In this document: piece by piece, positions 36,468-45,433 of the stretch
How the letters are laid out: each line of letters begins with the position of its first letter
How positions within the stretch are numbered: position 1 is the stretch's first letter
Assembly (NCBI GenBank): GCA_023386965.1
Contig: JAEWIR010000010.1
Span: 11,634 to 75,633, forward strand
Direction of reading: 5' to 3'
Length of the DNA stretch: 64,000 nt
From: Bacteroidota bacterium
GTDB lineage: Bacteria > Bacteroidota > Bacteroidia > Flavobacteriales > Weeksellaceae
Program-made: the position numbers and the translations under genes
The notes under the pieces: model-generated
What the model was told of the DNA's origin: nothing
Database searches by the model: none
What the model saw: only the letters and a program-made list of their open reading frames with translations

Positions 36468-36950
36468 ATGGACAATTCAAAAACTATAGGTATCACTTTC
36501 AGTTGTTTCGACCTGCTGCATGCGGGTCATGTTCAGATGCTGGCCGAGGCGCGGGCGCAGTGCGACCATCTTATCGTAGGCCTGCAAACGGATCCTACCA
36601 TAGACCGGCCTGAGAAAAACAAGCCCACACAGACAGTTGTGGAGCGCTATATACAGCTGAAAGGCTGCAGGTACGTAGATGAGATCATTCCCTACACCAC
36701 CGAAAAGGACCTGGAAGACATCCTCCAGCTGTATTCCATAGACGTACGGATTGTAGGTGCCGAATATAAGGACAAAGACTTCACCGGAAGGGATTATTGT
36801 GACGAAAACAACATCGTTCTCTATTTCAATGAAAGGCGGCACCGTTTTTCAAGCACGAATCTGCGGAAGGAAATCTACCGTATGGAAGACCAAAAAATCA
36901 ATAAAGAGATGCCGGCACTGAACGGTGTTCACAGGGAAGCCATCTCATGA
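36468..36950 (+). CDS. Cytidylyltransferase-like nucleotidyltransferase (TagD type)
   Basis: 160 residues. Nucleotidyltransferase signature FSCFDLLHAGHVQML (HxGH, about 12-26), ERYIQLKGCRYVDEIIPY, and the C-terminal RFSSTNLRKEI (ISSTxIR-type motif). Closest in layout to glycerol-3-phosphate or sugar-phosphate cytidylyltransferases. It would activate a phosphorylated alcohol or sugar as CDP/ADP derivative for the glycan made by this four-gene cluster. Ends at a strong terminator, so the operon is glycosyltransferase, glf, glycosidase, this gene. Confidence 0.8.
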   Translation: MDNSKTIGITFSCFDLLHAGHVQMLAEARAQCDHLIVGLQTDPTIDRPEKNKPTQTVVERYIQLKGCRYVDEIIPYTTEKDLEDILQLYSIDVRIVGAEYKDKDFTGRDYCDENNIVLYFNERRHRFSSTNLRKEIYRMEDQKINKEMPALNGVHREAIS

Positions 36951-36954
36951 ATAA

Positions 36955-36977
36955 AAGCGCAGGATTTTCCTGCGCTT
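36955..36977 (+). terminator. Terminator of the saccharide operon
   Basis: Stem AAGCGCAGG/CCTGCGCTT around ATTTT, followed by CTGTTTTT. Confidence 0.88.
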
Positions 36978-37009
36978 CTGTTTTTATCTAATATATTGGG
37001 TCCATATCA

Positions 37010-37390
37010 TCAGTCTTCATCATCCTCATCATCAAGGTCTGTCAGATTCCATTCATCTTCATCAAACTCATCATCATCAAAATCAGCTTCGTCATCAAAA
37101 TCCGAAGAGTCATGCTCACGGGCCATATTCTCCATGACCAGTTCATGAAACTCCTGAAAACGGAAGTTGTACGTTTGATCAAGTACACCCAACTCATTTT
37201 CAACATCAATCAGAAGATCCTCATCCTCCTCCGTTAACTCTTCGGGGGTAGCCACGTTATAGAGCCAGATTTTGTCCCGCTGCAGGATGCAGTATACTTT
37301 ATAAATTACTTTTTCTGCCTCGGTACGGTCCGAGCCGATTAACTCATCAAAGGCGGTGAGGTTTTCGAGATAAAAATTTCTGTCAATCAT
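37010..37390 (-). CDS. Small acidic protein of unknown function
   Basis: 126 residues. The first 90 look like a compact helical domain (FYLENLTAFDELIGSDRTEA, KVYCILQRDKIWLYNVATPE); the last 35 are almost all Asp and Glu (EADFDDDEFDEDEW). No signal peptide. I know no function; the acidic tail suggests a nucleic-acid mimic, a ribosome-associated protein or cation binding. Conserved-looking codon use and an intact frame support a real gene. Confidence 0.7.
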   Translation of the reverse strand: MIDRNFYLENLTAFDELIGSDRTEAEKVIYKVYCILQRDKIWLYNVATPEELTEEDEDLLIDVENELGVLDQTYNFRFQEFHELVMENMAREHDSSDFDDEADFDDDEFDEDEWNLTDLDDEDDED

Positions 37391-37573
37391 TAATAAAAAT
37401 CATTGGAAAGCATCAGCATCAAATACTGGAAATGTCGCTGCAAAGATATTAAAGATTTAGGGACCGAGGGACCGTTGCAGCAGTTCAACTAAGCATTTTC
37501 AGGCCGGTGGAAATAGCGCTTGGCGCGATGGTCACATTTTTGCATCATTTGCTTCCAAATCAATCTACGAGTA

Positions 37574-37858
37574 ATGAAAAGAAAATCTGTACTTCTGGGT
37601 CTGGTCACTGCTACTTTACTGCTGGCTTCCTGCAAAGAAAATGAAGTAGACCGTTTGCGGCAGGAGAATGAAGAACTAAAAGAAACTAAGGGACTTACCC
37701 GCGCCGATTCCGTGGAAATCTATAACGCCATACAGCACGACAGTAAAAGGCGCTTCGCCACAGGATTTCTGGATAGCATTAAAAAGCGCGACATCAAACT
37801 ATACGAGGCTTTCATAGAGGAAGCAGAATCCCGCAACACTCTGCTCTTGCCCGATTAA
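37574..37858 (+). CDS. Small lipoprotein of unknown function
   Basis: 94 residues from ATG 37574, which begins a lipoprotein signal MKRKSVLLGLVTATLLLASC with a clean lipobox (LASC). A short coiled-coil (VDRLRQENEELKE) follows. The longer upstream frame (from 37520) has no signal sequence and is rejected. Probably an outer-membrane-anchored small lipoprotein, convergent with the DedA gene. Confidence 0.65.
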   Translation: MKRKSVLLGLVTATLLLASCKENEVDRLRQENEELKETKGLTRADSVEIYNAIQHDSKRRFATGFLDSIKKRDIKLYEAFIEEAESRNTLLLPD

Positions 37859-37863
37859 AAGGT

Positions 37864-38544
37864 TTAGTTTTCCTTCTTTTTCAGGAATTTAGCATTCACA
37901 TACTCCCAAACCATGGGCAACAGGGAGATCCCTATGATTCCGAAGATTACTGTTTCAAAATTTTCCTGCACTAAGGGAAGGTTACCGAAGAAATAGCCCA
38001 TCAGCGTTAAACTCCAAACCCAAACAAAAGCCCCGATCACATTGTATTTGATAAAGGTTGAATAGTTCATCGAACCAATTCCCGCCACAAACGGAGCGAA
38101 TGTCCGCACAATAGGTACAAACCTGGCGATGATGATGGTTTTCGGACCGTTTTTACTGTAGAAGGCCTGGGTTTGGTCAATATACTTCGGATTGACGAGC
38201 TGCTTATCTCCCAATTTCAAGCTCAGCATCCGGAGCCCTACATTTTTCCCGAGGTAATAATTCAGCGTGTCTCCCAGGATGGCCGCAATGGTGAGCAAAG
38301 CAAGAATAAGCCATAGGTTGAGACTGGCAGTTTCGCCTGTGGCGCCAATTACGCCCGCACAAAAGGTACCGGCTGCGAAAAGCAGTGAATCGCCCGGCAG
38401 AAACGGCATTACCACCAGACCGGTTTCCACAAAGATTATCAGGAAAAGGATGAGGTAAATCCATAATCCATAGTCCATGATCATGGTGAACAGATGCTTA
38501 TCGAGGTTCAGGAAAAAATCTAGTACAGTTTGTAAAAACTCCAT
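37864..38544 (-). CDS. DedA-family membrane protein
   Basis: 226 residues from ATG 38544. DedA/SNARE-associated fold: VETGLVVMPFLPGDSLLFAAG (about 38-58, the acidic and Pro-Gly-Asp motif), LGDTLNYYLGKNVG and the second signature KTIIIARFVPIVRTFAPFVAG with its conserved Arg pair. DedA proteins are implicated in membrane lipid (C55-P, phosphatidylethanolamine) flipping and membrane homeostasis. The -7 box TATTTTTG (minus strand 38569-38576) rules out the TTG extension to 38571. Confidence 0.9.
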   Translation of the reverse strand: MEFLQTVLDFFLNLDKHLFTMIMDYGLWIYLILFLIIFVETGLVVMPFLPGDSLLFAAGTFCAGVIGATGETASLNLWLILALLTIAAILGDTLNYYLGKNVGLRMLSLKLGDKQLVNPKYIDQTQAFYSKNGPKTIIIARFVPIVRTFAPFVAGIGSMNYSTFIKYNVIGAFVWVWSLTLMGYFFGNLPLVQENFETVIFGIIGISLLPMVWEYVNAKFLKKKEN

Positions 38545-38568
38545 ATTCAGTGCAGGTTTAGATGGCTG

Positions 38569-38576
38569 CAAAAATA
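38569..38576 (-). promoter_or_regulatory. -7 promoter element of the DedA gene
   Basis: Minus-strand TATTTTTG (TAnnTTTG). Confidence 0.5.
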
Positions 38577-38579
38577 CGC

Positions 38580-39049
38580 CAAAGAATTGAAGGTAAAGAC
38601 ACTCCCGCGCGATAAATATGCGAAGGTATTAGTAATTTTTTATTAGTTCAGTTCGTTATCGCTGATTAAGGGAATCGCGCATTACTGAACATTCACAGGA
38701 CCTTGCAAAGCTTGCTTTAATTTTGGGTTATAAAAGCTGAATTCTACATTAACCCTTACCTAAAAACCTTTGAGGACGGCGAATTGACACGCTTAATAAG
38801 AGTGGTAATGCGTAATTCAATACTTCACGTTACCTGCTGTTATTTCATGTGCTGTCGCAGTCAAACCGCAACTGCATACTTTCACAAGCTAAATTAACTG
38901 TAATAGTTAGCTCCTGTTTTATCACTTGCCATAGAAGTTTCAAGACTCTATCCCCTATTATTTGACCTGCATCAAGAGATTTCAGAACCGTAATCACTAA
39001 ATTTGGCTACACCTACGAAATCATCAATCCATCAATAAAATTTAATACA
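38580..39049. other. Intergenic region with an unexplained dyad
   Basis: About 470 bp with no convincing gene on either strand. It holds a TAATTTTG (-7-like) near 38717 on the plus strand and a dyad AGCTAA(14 bp)TTAGCT at 38887-38912 with a competing inner repeat AACT/AGTT. These may control the SDR-FMN reductase pair that starts at 39050, but no TAnnTTTG box is found just upstream of that ATG. Confidence 0.4.
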
Positions 39050-39805
39050 ATGAAAAAATTAGAGAACAAAGTAGCAATGATCACCGGCGCAGGATCGGGT
39101 ATCGGAAAGTCAACTGCGCTGCTGTTTGCACGCGAAGGTGCCAAAGTGGTCGTAAGTGACATCAACACTGAGCATGGTAAGCAGGTCGTGTCCGAAATTG
39201 AAAGCCTGGGCGGGGACGCTTTCTTTGTAACGGCAGATTCGTCCAGCCCCGAAGACAATGAAAGGCTTGTATCGGAAACGGTGAAAAAATACGGCAGGCT
39301 GGATATTGCAGTGAATAATGCAGGTATCGGCGGCGAAATAAACAAGGCTGGGGACATGTCCGTTGAAGGTTGGAGGAAAGTAATTGACATCAACCTCTCC
39401 GGTGTCTTTTACGGTGTGAAGTATCAGGCTCCCCAAATGGTTAAGGACGGCGGGGGCAGCATCATCAATATAGCCTCAATACTGGGCCAGGCGGGATTTG
39501 CTACCTCCAGCGGATATGTGGCGGCCAAGCACGGTGTGGTGGGATTGACTAAAGCTGTAGCCTGGGAATATGCCAAGGAGAATGTCCGAATCAACGCGGT
39601 AGGTCCGGGTTTTGTATACAGTGGAATGGTCAATGAAGAATCCATGGGGAAGGAAGCACTCAGTTTTCTGGAAACCAAACATGCCTTCGGCAGATTAGGT
39701 CAACCTGAAGAAATCGCCGCCATGCTGCTCTTCCTGGCCTCGGATGACTCCTCGTTTGTCACGGGATCTTATTACCCTGTAGACGGCGGCTATCTTGCTG
39801 TTTAG
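39050..39805 (+). CDS. Short-chain dehydrogenase/reductase
   Basis: 251 residues, classical SDR: cofactor loop TGAGSGIGKST (about 14-24), NNAGIGG (about 89-95), catalytic Ser in INIASILGQ and Y-x3-K in SSGYVAAKHG (about 150-159), GPGFVYSGM, and the C-terminal DGGYLAV. Aspartate after beta-2 (VVSDINTEHG) suggests NAD preference. Substrate unknown. 41 bp before an FMN reductase gene, likely co-transcribed. Confidence 0.9.
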   Translation: MKKLENKVAMITGAGSGIGKSTALLFAREGAKVVVSDINTEHGKQVVSEIESLGGDAFFVTADSSSPEDNERLVSETVKKYGRLDIAVNNAGIGGEINKAGDMSVEGWRKVIDINLSGVFYGVKYQAPQMVKDGGGSIINIASILGQAGFATSSGYVAAKHGVVGLTKAVAWEYAKENVRINAVGPGFVYSGMVNEESMGKEALSFLETKHAFGRLGQPEEIAAMLLFLASDDSSFVTGSYYPVDGGYLAV

Positions 39806-39846
39806 CCAAAAACATCAATCTTTAACTACCAATCAAACATTATATT

Positions 39847-40392
39847 ATGGCAAAAAAAATCGCAGTAATTGTAGGATCTTTAAGGAAGGAATCCTATAAC
39901 AGAAAAATCGCTGAAGAAATGATCCGGCTTGCCGAAGGCAAACTGGAATTGGAGATCGTAGAAATCGCAGACTTACCGCTTTACACAGAGGACCTGGATC
40001 AGAATCCACCGGCAGCCTGGACTACTTTTCGGGTGCAGATTAAGGATGCAGACGGACTCCTGATCATCTCGCCGGAGTACAACCGTACCATTCCCGGAGC
40101 ATTAAAGAATGCAGTTGATGTGGGCTCCCGCCCTTACGGCAGTTCCGTGTGGCCGGGAAAACCGGGTGCTGTCGTGACCTCGTCCATAAGTTCGCTGGGT
40201 GGACTGGCCGCCAACCATCATATCCGTCAGGCTTTCGTTTTTGTAGATGTACCTCTGATGCAGCAGCCCGAAGCCTATATAGGAAATTCGGCGGAAATTT
40301 TTACGGAAGATGGCAGGACACTGAAGGAGGATACCGCAAAGTTCCTGACTTCCTTTATAGACTCCTTCCAACAATGGGTTGAGAAATTCTAG
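39847..40392 (+). CDS. NADPH-dependent FMN reductase/quinone reductase
   Basis: 181 residues with flavodoxin-like fold: phosphate loop VGSLRKESYNRKIAEE (about 9-24) and SPEYNRTIPGALKNAVD (about 77-93), the FMN_red family signatures. It reduces quinones, azo compounds or chromate with NAD(P)H. Paired with the SDR gene; ends at a terminator. Confidence 0.9.
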   Translation: MAKKIAVIVGSLRKESYNRKIAEEMIRLAEGKLELEIVEIADLPLYTEDLDQNPPAAWTTFRVQIKDADGLLIISPEYNRTIPGALKNAVDVGSRPYGSSVWPGKPGAVVTSSISSLGGLAANHHIRQAFVFVDVPLMQQPEAYIGNSAEIFTEDGRTLKEDTAKFLTSFIDSFQQWVEKF

Positions 40393-40415
40393 CTTCTCCC
40401 CTCACACACACTTAG

Positions 40416-40443
40416 GCCTTATCCTCTTTGATAAGGCTTTTTT
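40416..40443 (+). terminator. Terminator after the FMN reductase gene
   Basis: Stem GCCTTATC/GATAAGGC, loop CTCTTT, followed by six T. Confidence 0.88.
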
Positions 40444-40513
40444 ATGCTCAGACATTCACCGTCGGTTTCATAATTATGCCTAATTTTAAGGTATCATCTC
40501 CGAACAGCAGAAT

Positions 40514-43165
40514 ATGTGGTTTACGAAATCGATTGACGAAACTTTAAATGAACTGAATGTAGATCCTCAAACCGGCCTTACAGACGCGGAAGCTGAAATC
40601 CGCCGAAAATCCTCCGGACCCAACCGGCTTGAGTCAAAAAAAAGGAAATCAGTATTTCAGATTTTCATCTCACAACTCAATGACTGGCTGATTTATGTGC
40701 TCTTTGCCGCAGTAATAATTACATTTATTATGGCAGAGTATATTGATTCGGTTATTATCCTGCTCGTAATACTCATCAATGCAGCCATCGGCGTATTCCA
40801 GGAAGTAAAAGCGGGCAAAGCCATAGACGCCCTGAAACAGCTTTCGGTACCCAAAGCCCTGGTTAAGCGCAATTCGCGCATCTCCGAAATCAGCAGTGAA
40901 GAACTTGTACCAGGTGACATTGTCATTTTGGAAGCAGGGAGAGTTGTTCCTGCCGACCTCAGGCTTATTGAAGCCGTGAACCTCCAAACTGAAGAATCGG
41001 CACTGACCGGCGAATCACTTCCTGTAACAAAAGATGCGGGTGCAATTCACACGGATCCCGCAACTCCACTTGGCGACAGGAATAACCAGGCTTTTATGTC
41101 GTCCACAGTGACCTACGGGCGGGGAATTGGAATTGCCGTAGCCACCGCAATGGATACAGAAGTCGGAAAGATTGCCCACCTCATCGGAAATGAAGATCAC
41201 GCCAAAACACCACTTGAAAAAAGGCTCAACGAACTGGGGAAAATGCTGGGTAAAATTGCGGTAGCCGTTTGCGTTTTCATCTTTGTACTTTCCTGGCTGC
41301 AGGGGCGGGATCTGGGTGAGATGTTCCTGACGGCCGTTTCCCTGGCTGTAGCTTCGATACCCGAAGGTTTGGCTGCGATTGTGGCCGTCGTACTTTCCAT
41401 AGGTGTTACCGCCATGTCCCGGAAGAATGCGATCATCCGGAAACTCCCGGCAGTCGAAACGCTGGGATCAGTAAACATCATCTGTTCCGACAAAACCGGC
41501 ACATTAACCCAAAACAAAATGACGGTTACTCAGGTCTACACCTCAGATGGTCTTTATGATTTGGAAAAAGACGGAACCAATGCAGCAACTGACACCGTGA
41601 AGTTTGTAGCAAGAGCTATGATCCTTTGTTCCGATGCCACGCTGCAGGATGGAGAAGCTACAGGGGATCCTACAGAAGTCGCCTTGCTTGCATTGGGCGA
41701 CAGTCTCGGAATAGACCGCGTGGATTTAGCAAAAAAAACGTCCCGGAAAGATGAAAAGTCATTCGACAGCGATCGGAAAATGATGTCCGTACTTGTGCAA
41801 ACTGAAGATGATGATTATGAAGTCTTCAGTAAAGGTGCCTTGGGAAGTTTGAAAAAGAAGGTCACACATGTCTACACTAACGGCAAGAGACGCGAAATCA
41901 CGGAAGATGACCTGCAGCGTTTCAGCGAGGCCGCACGGCAGATGTCCGATTTGGCGCTCCGCACACTGGCAGTGGCCTATAAACCGGCTGACAACGATAC
42001 CGGCCGGGAGGATATGGAGAACAATCTGGTTCTGCTCGGACTTGTAGGTATGATGGATCCTGCCCGCGATGAGGTAAAACCGTCCATAAAAATGGCTAAA
42101 GAAGCGGGAATAAAAACAGTGATGATTACCGGCGATCACAGGAATACCGCTTTGGCCATCGCCAAAGATCTTGATATTGCCACGGAATCCGGCCAGGTTA
42201 TTACCGGGCCCGAACTTGAGAACATCACCGCAGAAGAACTAAACAACAGAGTGGAGCACTACACGGTTTTCGCCCGGGTATCGCCCGAGCACAAAGTACG
42301 TATCGTACATGCACTGAAAGCCAAGGGCAACACAGTTTCAATGACCGGCGACGGTGTAAATGACGCGCCTTCTCTGCAGGCTGCAGACATTGGCGTGGCC
42401 ATGGGAATCACAGGGACTGATGTAGCCAAAGGTGCTGCTGACATGATTCTTACCGACGATAATTTTTCCACCATTGTAAAAGCCATTGAGCAGGGCCGTA
42501 ACATCTACAGCAATATCAGGAAATCGGTTATTTTCCTTTTGACCTGTAATCTCGGCGAGGTAGTCCTGATGGTGGTGGCATTGCTTGCGGGCTGGCCCTC
42601 CCCGCTTATTGCAACGCAACTGCTTTGGATCAACCTTCTTACCGATACCCTGCCGGCCATTGCCCTGGGGATGGACAAGGGCGATCCGGAGGTCATGAAG
42701 GAAAAACCACGCCCGGTAGATGAGAATTTCTTTTCAGACGGTGCCGGCAAATCTGCCATAACCGGTGGAATCTTTATTGGACTCATCACCACGTTTGGGT
42801 ATTGGTATGGCTACCATGAACTTGGTTATTCGCCATGGGACGACCAAATCCCGGAGGAGGTGGTGAAAAATGCCCGGACTCTCGCCTTCATGGTACTGGT
42901 CTGTTCACAGCTTTTTTATTCCCTGGGCCTGAGAAACCGGAAAAAACCCCTTTACAAGACAGGAATTTTTGGCAATAAATACCTGATAGGCGCCATCCTG
43001 CTGGGCCTGCTCTTACAGTTGATGGTCATGTTTATTCCGGTGCTGCGCGATGCTTTTAAATTACATATGCTTGATGCGAGAGGCTGGATCATGGCAGCCG
43101 CATTGGGTCTTTTGCCTTTAATTGCTCTTGAAATCATCAAAATACTTCGGCTTCTCAGAAAATAA
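40514..43165 (+). CDS. P-type Ca2+-ATPase (PII type)
   Basis: 883 residues. Phosphorylation motif ICSDKTGTLTQNKMT (about 328-342), A-domain TGES in ALTGESLPV, PEGL in TM4 (VASIPEGLAAIV, binding-site motif of Ca2+ pumps), hinge TGDGVNDAPSLQ, and about ten membrane helices with NLGEVVLM and QLLWINLLTDTLPAIALG near the C-terminus. It pumps Ca2+ (or Mn2+) out of the cytoplasm. Followed at 26 bp by an AI-2E family transporter gene. Confidence 0.92.
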   Translation: MWFTKSIDETLNELNVDPQTGLTDAEAEIRRKSSGPNRLESKKRKSVFQIFISQLNDWLIYVLFAAVIITFIMAEYIDSVIILLVILINAAIGVFQEVKAGKAIDALKQLSVPKALVKRNSRISEISSEELVPGDIVILEAGRVVPADLRLIEAVNLQTEESALTGESLPVTKDAGAIHTDPATPLGDRNNQAFMSSTVTYGRGIGIAVATAMDTEVGKIAHLIGNEDHAKTPLEKRLNELGKMLGKIAVAVCVFIFVLSWLQGRDLGEMFLTAVSLAVASIPEGLAAIVAVVLSIGVTAMSRKNAIIRKLPAVETLGSVNIICSDKTGTLTQNKMTVTQVYTSDGLYDLEKDGTNAATDTVKFVARAMILCSDATLQDGEATGDPTEVALLALGDSLGIDRVDLAKKTSRKDEKSFDSDRKMMSVLVQTEDDDYEVFSKGALGSLKKKVTHVYTNGKRREITEDDLQRFSEAARQMSDLALRTLAVAYKPADNDTGREDMENNLVLLGLVGMMDPARDEVKPSIKMAKEAGIKTVMITGDHRNTALAIAKDLDIATESGQVITGPELENITAEELNNRVEHYTVFARVSPEHKVRIVHALKAKGNTVSMTGDGVNDAPSLQAADIGVAMGITGTDVAKGAADMILTDDNFSTIVKAIEQGRNIYSNIRKSVIFLLTCNLGEVVLMVVALLAGWPSPLIATQLLWINLLTDTLPAIALGMDKGDPEVMKEKPRPVDENFFSDGAGKSAITGGIFIGLITTFGYWYGYHELGYSPWDDQIPEEVVKNARTLAFMVLVCSQLFYSLGLRNRKKPLYKTGIFGNKYLIGAILLGLLLQLMVMFIPVLRDAFKLHMLDARGWIMAAALGLLPLIALEIIKILRLLRK

Positions 43166-43191
43166 TTGTGCTCCATTTAACCTAATTTTTT

Positions 43192-44259
43192 ATGCAAAAA
43201 CTGTTCAGCAAAATATGCGTGCAGAAAACGCTTCTCTTCATTTCACTTTTTCTTGTCGCGGTTATCCTGATAGAGCTAAAGTACTTTGTGTCCGGAATTA
43301 TGGGTGCGGTCACACTTTATATTCTCACCCGGCGCTTTTACCTGAACCTTACCGAAAAGAAGAACTGGAACAGCAACCTTACCATAACGCTCATCCTGTT
43401 TCTGATTGTCATCTCCTTTGCCGTGCCGCTTTGGATCCTTATCGAAATCCTGATCCCCAAAATCAACGAACTGATAAACGACCATGATGCGATTATAGAG
43501 AACTACAATACCGTTCGCAAATTCGTGGAAAACAACGAATTCCTGAAACGTTTTGACCTTCAGTTCTCTGATCAAAGGATTCTCCAGCTCGTAAATAAAG
43601 TTATTTCCTACATTCCGTCTACTTTAAACTGGGTAGGCCAGACCTTTGGAAATATATTCGTGGCGCTGTTTATTCTGTACTTCATGCTGAGGCAGTCCCG
43701 GGACATGGAACAGCGGGTGAAGGAACTGCTTCCGCTTTCACGCGGGAGCAAAAAGTACCTCATCCGTCACACCGCAGCACTTATCAGGTCAAATGCGTAT
43801 GGAGTTCCTATCCTGGGTTTCAGTCAGGGAGTTATAGCCATGGTGGGCTATTATATCTTTGGTGTGGAAAATGCCATTTTTTGGGGCCTTCTTACGGGTG
43901 CCGCTTCAATTGTCCCGGTTTTGGGTACCATGCTGATCTACATACCCATTTGCATTTATCAGATTGCCACAGGCGACGTACACAATGGGCTCCTGCTTGC
44001 AGTATACTGTCTTGTTTTGGTAGGCGGAATTGATAATGTACTGCGATTTACCCTTTTAAAGAAAATGGCAGATATCCATCCGCTCATAACCGTATTTGGA
44101 GTTGTGCTGGGTCTGCAGCTCTTTGGCGTGATGGGACTGATCTTTGGGCCCGTCCTGCTGTCCCTGCCGGGAATCCTTTACCGTGTTTTCGAAATGGAGC
44201 GGAGTCTCAAGGACCTGCAGGAAAATGAAGAGCACGACTCCGAAAATCATATTTCTTAA
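43192..44259 (+). CDS. AI-2E family transporter
   Basis: 355 residues with about eight hydrophobic segments and the family signatures: long periplasmic-type loop with NDHDAIIENYNTVRKF, then GASIVPVLGTMLIYIP and LKKMADIHPLITVFGVVLGLQ (about 285-305). Members include TqsA (autoinducer export) and sodium/proton antiporters. Substrate here unknown. Likely co-transcribed with the Ca2+-ATPase. Confidence 0.85.
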   Translation: MQKLFSKICVQKTLLFISLFLVAVILIELKYFVSGIMGAVTLYILTRRFYLNLTEKKNWNSNLTITLILFLIVISFAVPLWILIEILIPKINELINDHDAIIENYNTVRKFVENNEFLKRFDLQFSDQRILQLVNKVISYIPSTLNWVGQTFGNIFVALFILYFMLRQSRDMEQRVKELLPLSRGSKKYLIRHTAALIRSNAYGVPILGFSQGVIAMVGYYIFGVENAIFWGLLTGAASIVPVLGTMLIYIPICIYQIATGDVHNGLLLAVYCLVLVGGIDNVLRFTLLKKMADIHPLITVFGVVLGLQLFGVMGLIFGPVLLSLPGILYRVFEMERSLKDLQENEEHDSENHIS

Positions 44260-44292
44260 CATAGGTCAATCAGCACTGCCGGGTGCTCACTG

Positions 44293-44300
44293 TATCTTTG
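44293..44300 (+). promoter_or_regulatory. -7 promoter element of the YceI gene
   Basis: TATCTTTG matches TAnnTTTG, 24 bp before the ATG at 44325; no -33 TTG at usual spacing. Confidence 0.45.
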
Positions 44301-44324
44301 CCGCACATTAAACAAATTAAGACA

Positions 44325-44999
44325 ATGAAGAAATTATCACTTTTCGCACTTAGCGCAGTTCTGACGCTTGCAGCGTGTAAGGAATCCAAGACAGACACCG
44401 CCACCACCTCAGGCGAACAGACCGTAGCGGCTGCTGCGGGTGAAACATTTACCGTAAATACAGCGGCCAGTACAGTGAAATGGACAGCTTACCACAAAGG
44501 AGGTCTGAATCCGCGTTTTGGAACCACCCAGGCCGCCGGAACATTCACAGTAGAAAACGGTTCACTTACGGCCGGTTCACTTACATCAGACCTCAACACC
44601 CTTACGACAGATCCCAAGGCAGTAGATCCTGCGATGAGTGATGGCAAAACATCAGCCGATCTGGATGCACACCTGAAAAATGAGGATTTCTTTGATGTGG
44701 CGAAATATCCTTCAGTAAAATTTGACATCACGAAGGTTGAAGATTTAGCTGCCGGAACAGAAAGCAAAGTTGCCGGTGCCAATAAAACCGTGAGCGGAAA
44801 TCTTACCATTAAGGACAAAACAGTGAACGTTTCTTTCCCAGCGAAAGTAGACGTAACTGAAAACGGTGTTACCATGGTATCCAACTTCACCATCAACCGT
44901 CAGGATTGGGGACTAACCTATGGTACTGAAGGTGACCCAAAGGACTGGATGATTTCTCAGGAAGTAGATCTGGAACTGAATATCGTTGCTGCAAAGTAA
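44325..44999 (+). CDS. YceI-family lipoprotein
   Basis: 224 residues. Lipoprotein signal MKKLSLFALSAVLTLAAC (lipobox LAAC), Ala/Thr-rich linker, then a YceI lipocalin-like domain: STVKWTAYHKGGLNPRFGT, LDAHLKNEDFFDVAKYPSVK (signature), and NFTINRQDWGLTYGTEGDP at the end. YceI binds isoprenoid lipids such as polyprenyl chains in the periplasm. The start at 44283 is rejected because it precedes the -7 box. Confidence 0.9.
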   Translation: MKKLSLFALSAVLTLAACKESKTDTATTSGEQTVAAAAGETFTVNTAASTVKWTAYHKGGLNPRFGTTQAAGTFTVENGSLTAGSLTSDLNTLTTDPKAVDPAMSDGKTSADLDAHLKNEDFFDVAKYPSVKFDITKVEDLAAGTESKVAGANKTVSGNLTIKDKTVNVSFPAKVDVTENGVTMVSNFTINRQDWGLTYGTEGDPKDWMISQEVDLELNIVAAK

Positions 45000-45022
45000 T
45001 CTAACGAAATTACATACAATCC

Positions 45023-45042
45023 AGGCCGCATTATTGCGGCCT
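45023..45042 (+). terminator. YceI terminator
   Basis: Stem AGGCCGCA/TGCGGCCT with loop TTAT, then TCTTTGTTTG. Confidence 0.82.
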
Positions 45043-45099
45043 TCTTTGTTTGTAAAGATTTACTAACGAAATAGATCCATGATCCTTTCACAATGATAT

Positions 45100-45186
45100 G
45101 CAAAAAATAAAAACCCCAAAGTAAAGTTACTTCGGGATTCCTATTAATATGGTTATTAGTTTCAATAGGTCTTCACGGTTATTGAT
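45100..45186 (-). ncRNA. Putative small RNA with its own promoter and terminator
   Basis: On the minus strand: TTG (45221-45223), 20 bp, TACATTTG (45193-45200, matching TAnnTTTG), predicted start near 45186. The transcript would fold CCTATT/AATAGG, then end in a terminator hairpin CCCGAAGTAA-CTT-TACTTTGGGG followed by TTTTTATTTTTT (about 45100-45146). No open frame of useful length lies in it and no minus-strand gene precedes it, so the terminator is otherwise unexplained. Length about 80-85 nt. Alternative: a terminator relic only. Confidence 0.4.
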
Positions 45187-45433
45187 CCTATACAAATGTA
45201 CTTACACACCTTTAATGTCACAACAGGAAAAACACCCTTTTTCAGTTGCAAATGTGAGATGATTTAACGCGGCAAAGATTACACTTCCAACAACTTCCGG
45301 TGCAGTTTTCTATCCCGAACCACATTAAGTTTAAATAATTTTAATTATCAGTAATAATTGAGATTAATATCAATTTATAATCTTAATTTTGATACAGTAC
45401 TGAACCTTCGTTTAATATTAAAAAACAGATGTG

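Noticed and set aside
44256..44269. TTAAC-ATAG-GTCAA before the YceI -7 box resembles the GTAAC dyad
   Set aside because: Three mismatches from the dyad and its centre is one base off the spacing shared by the three accepted sites.
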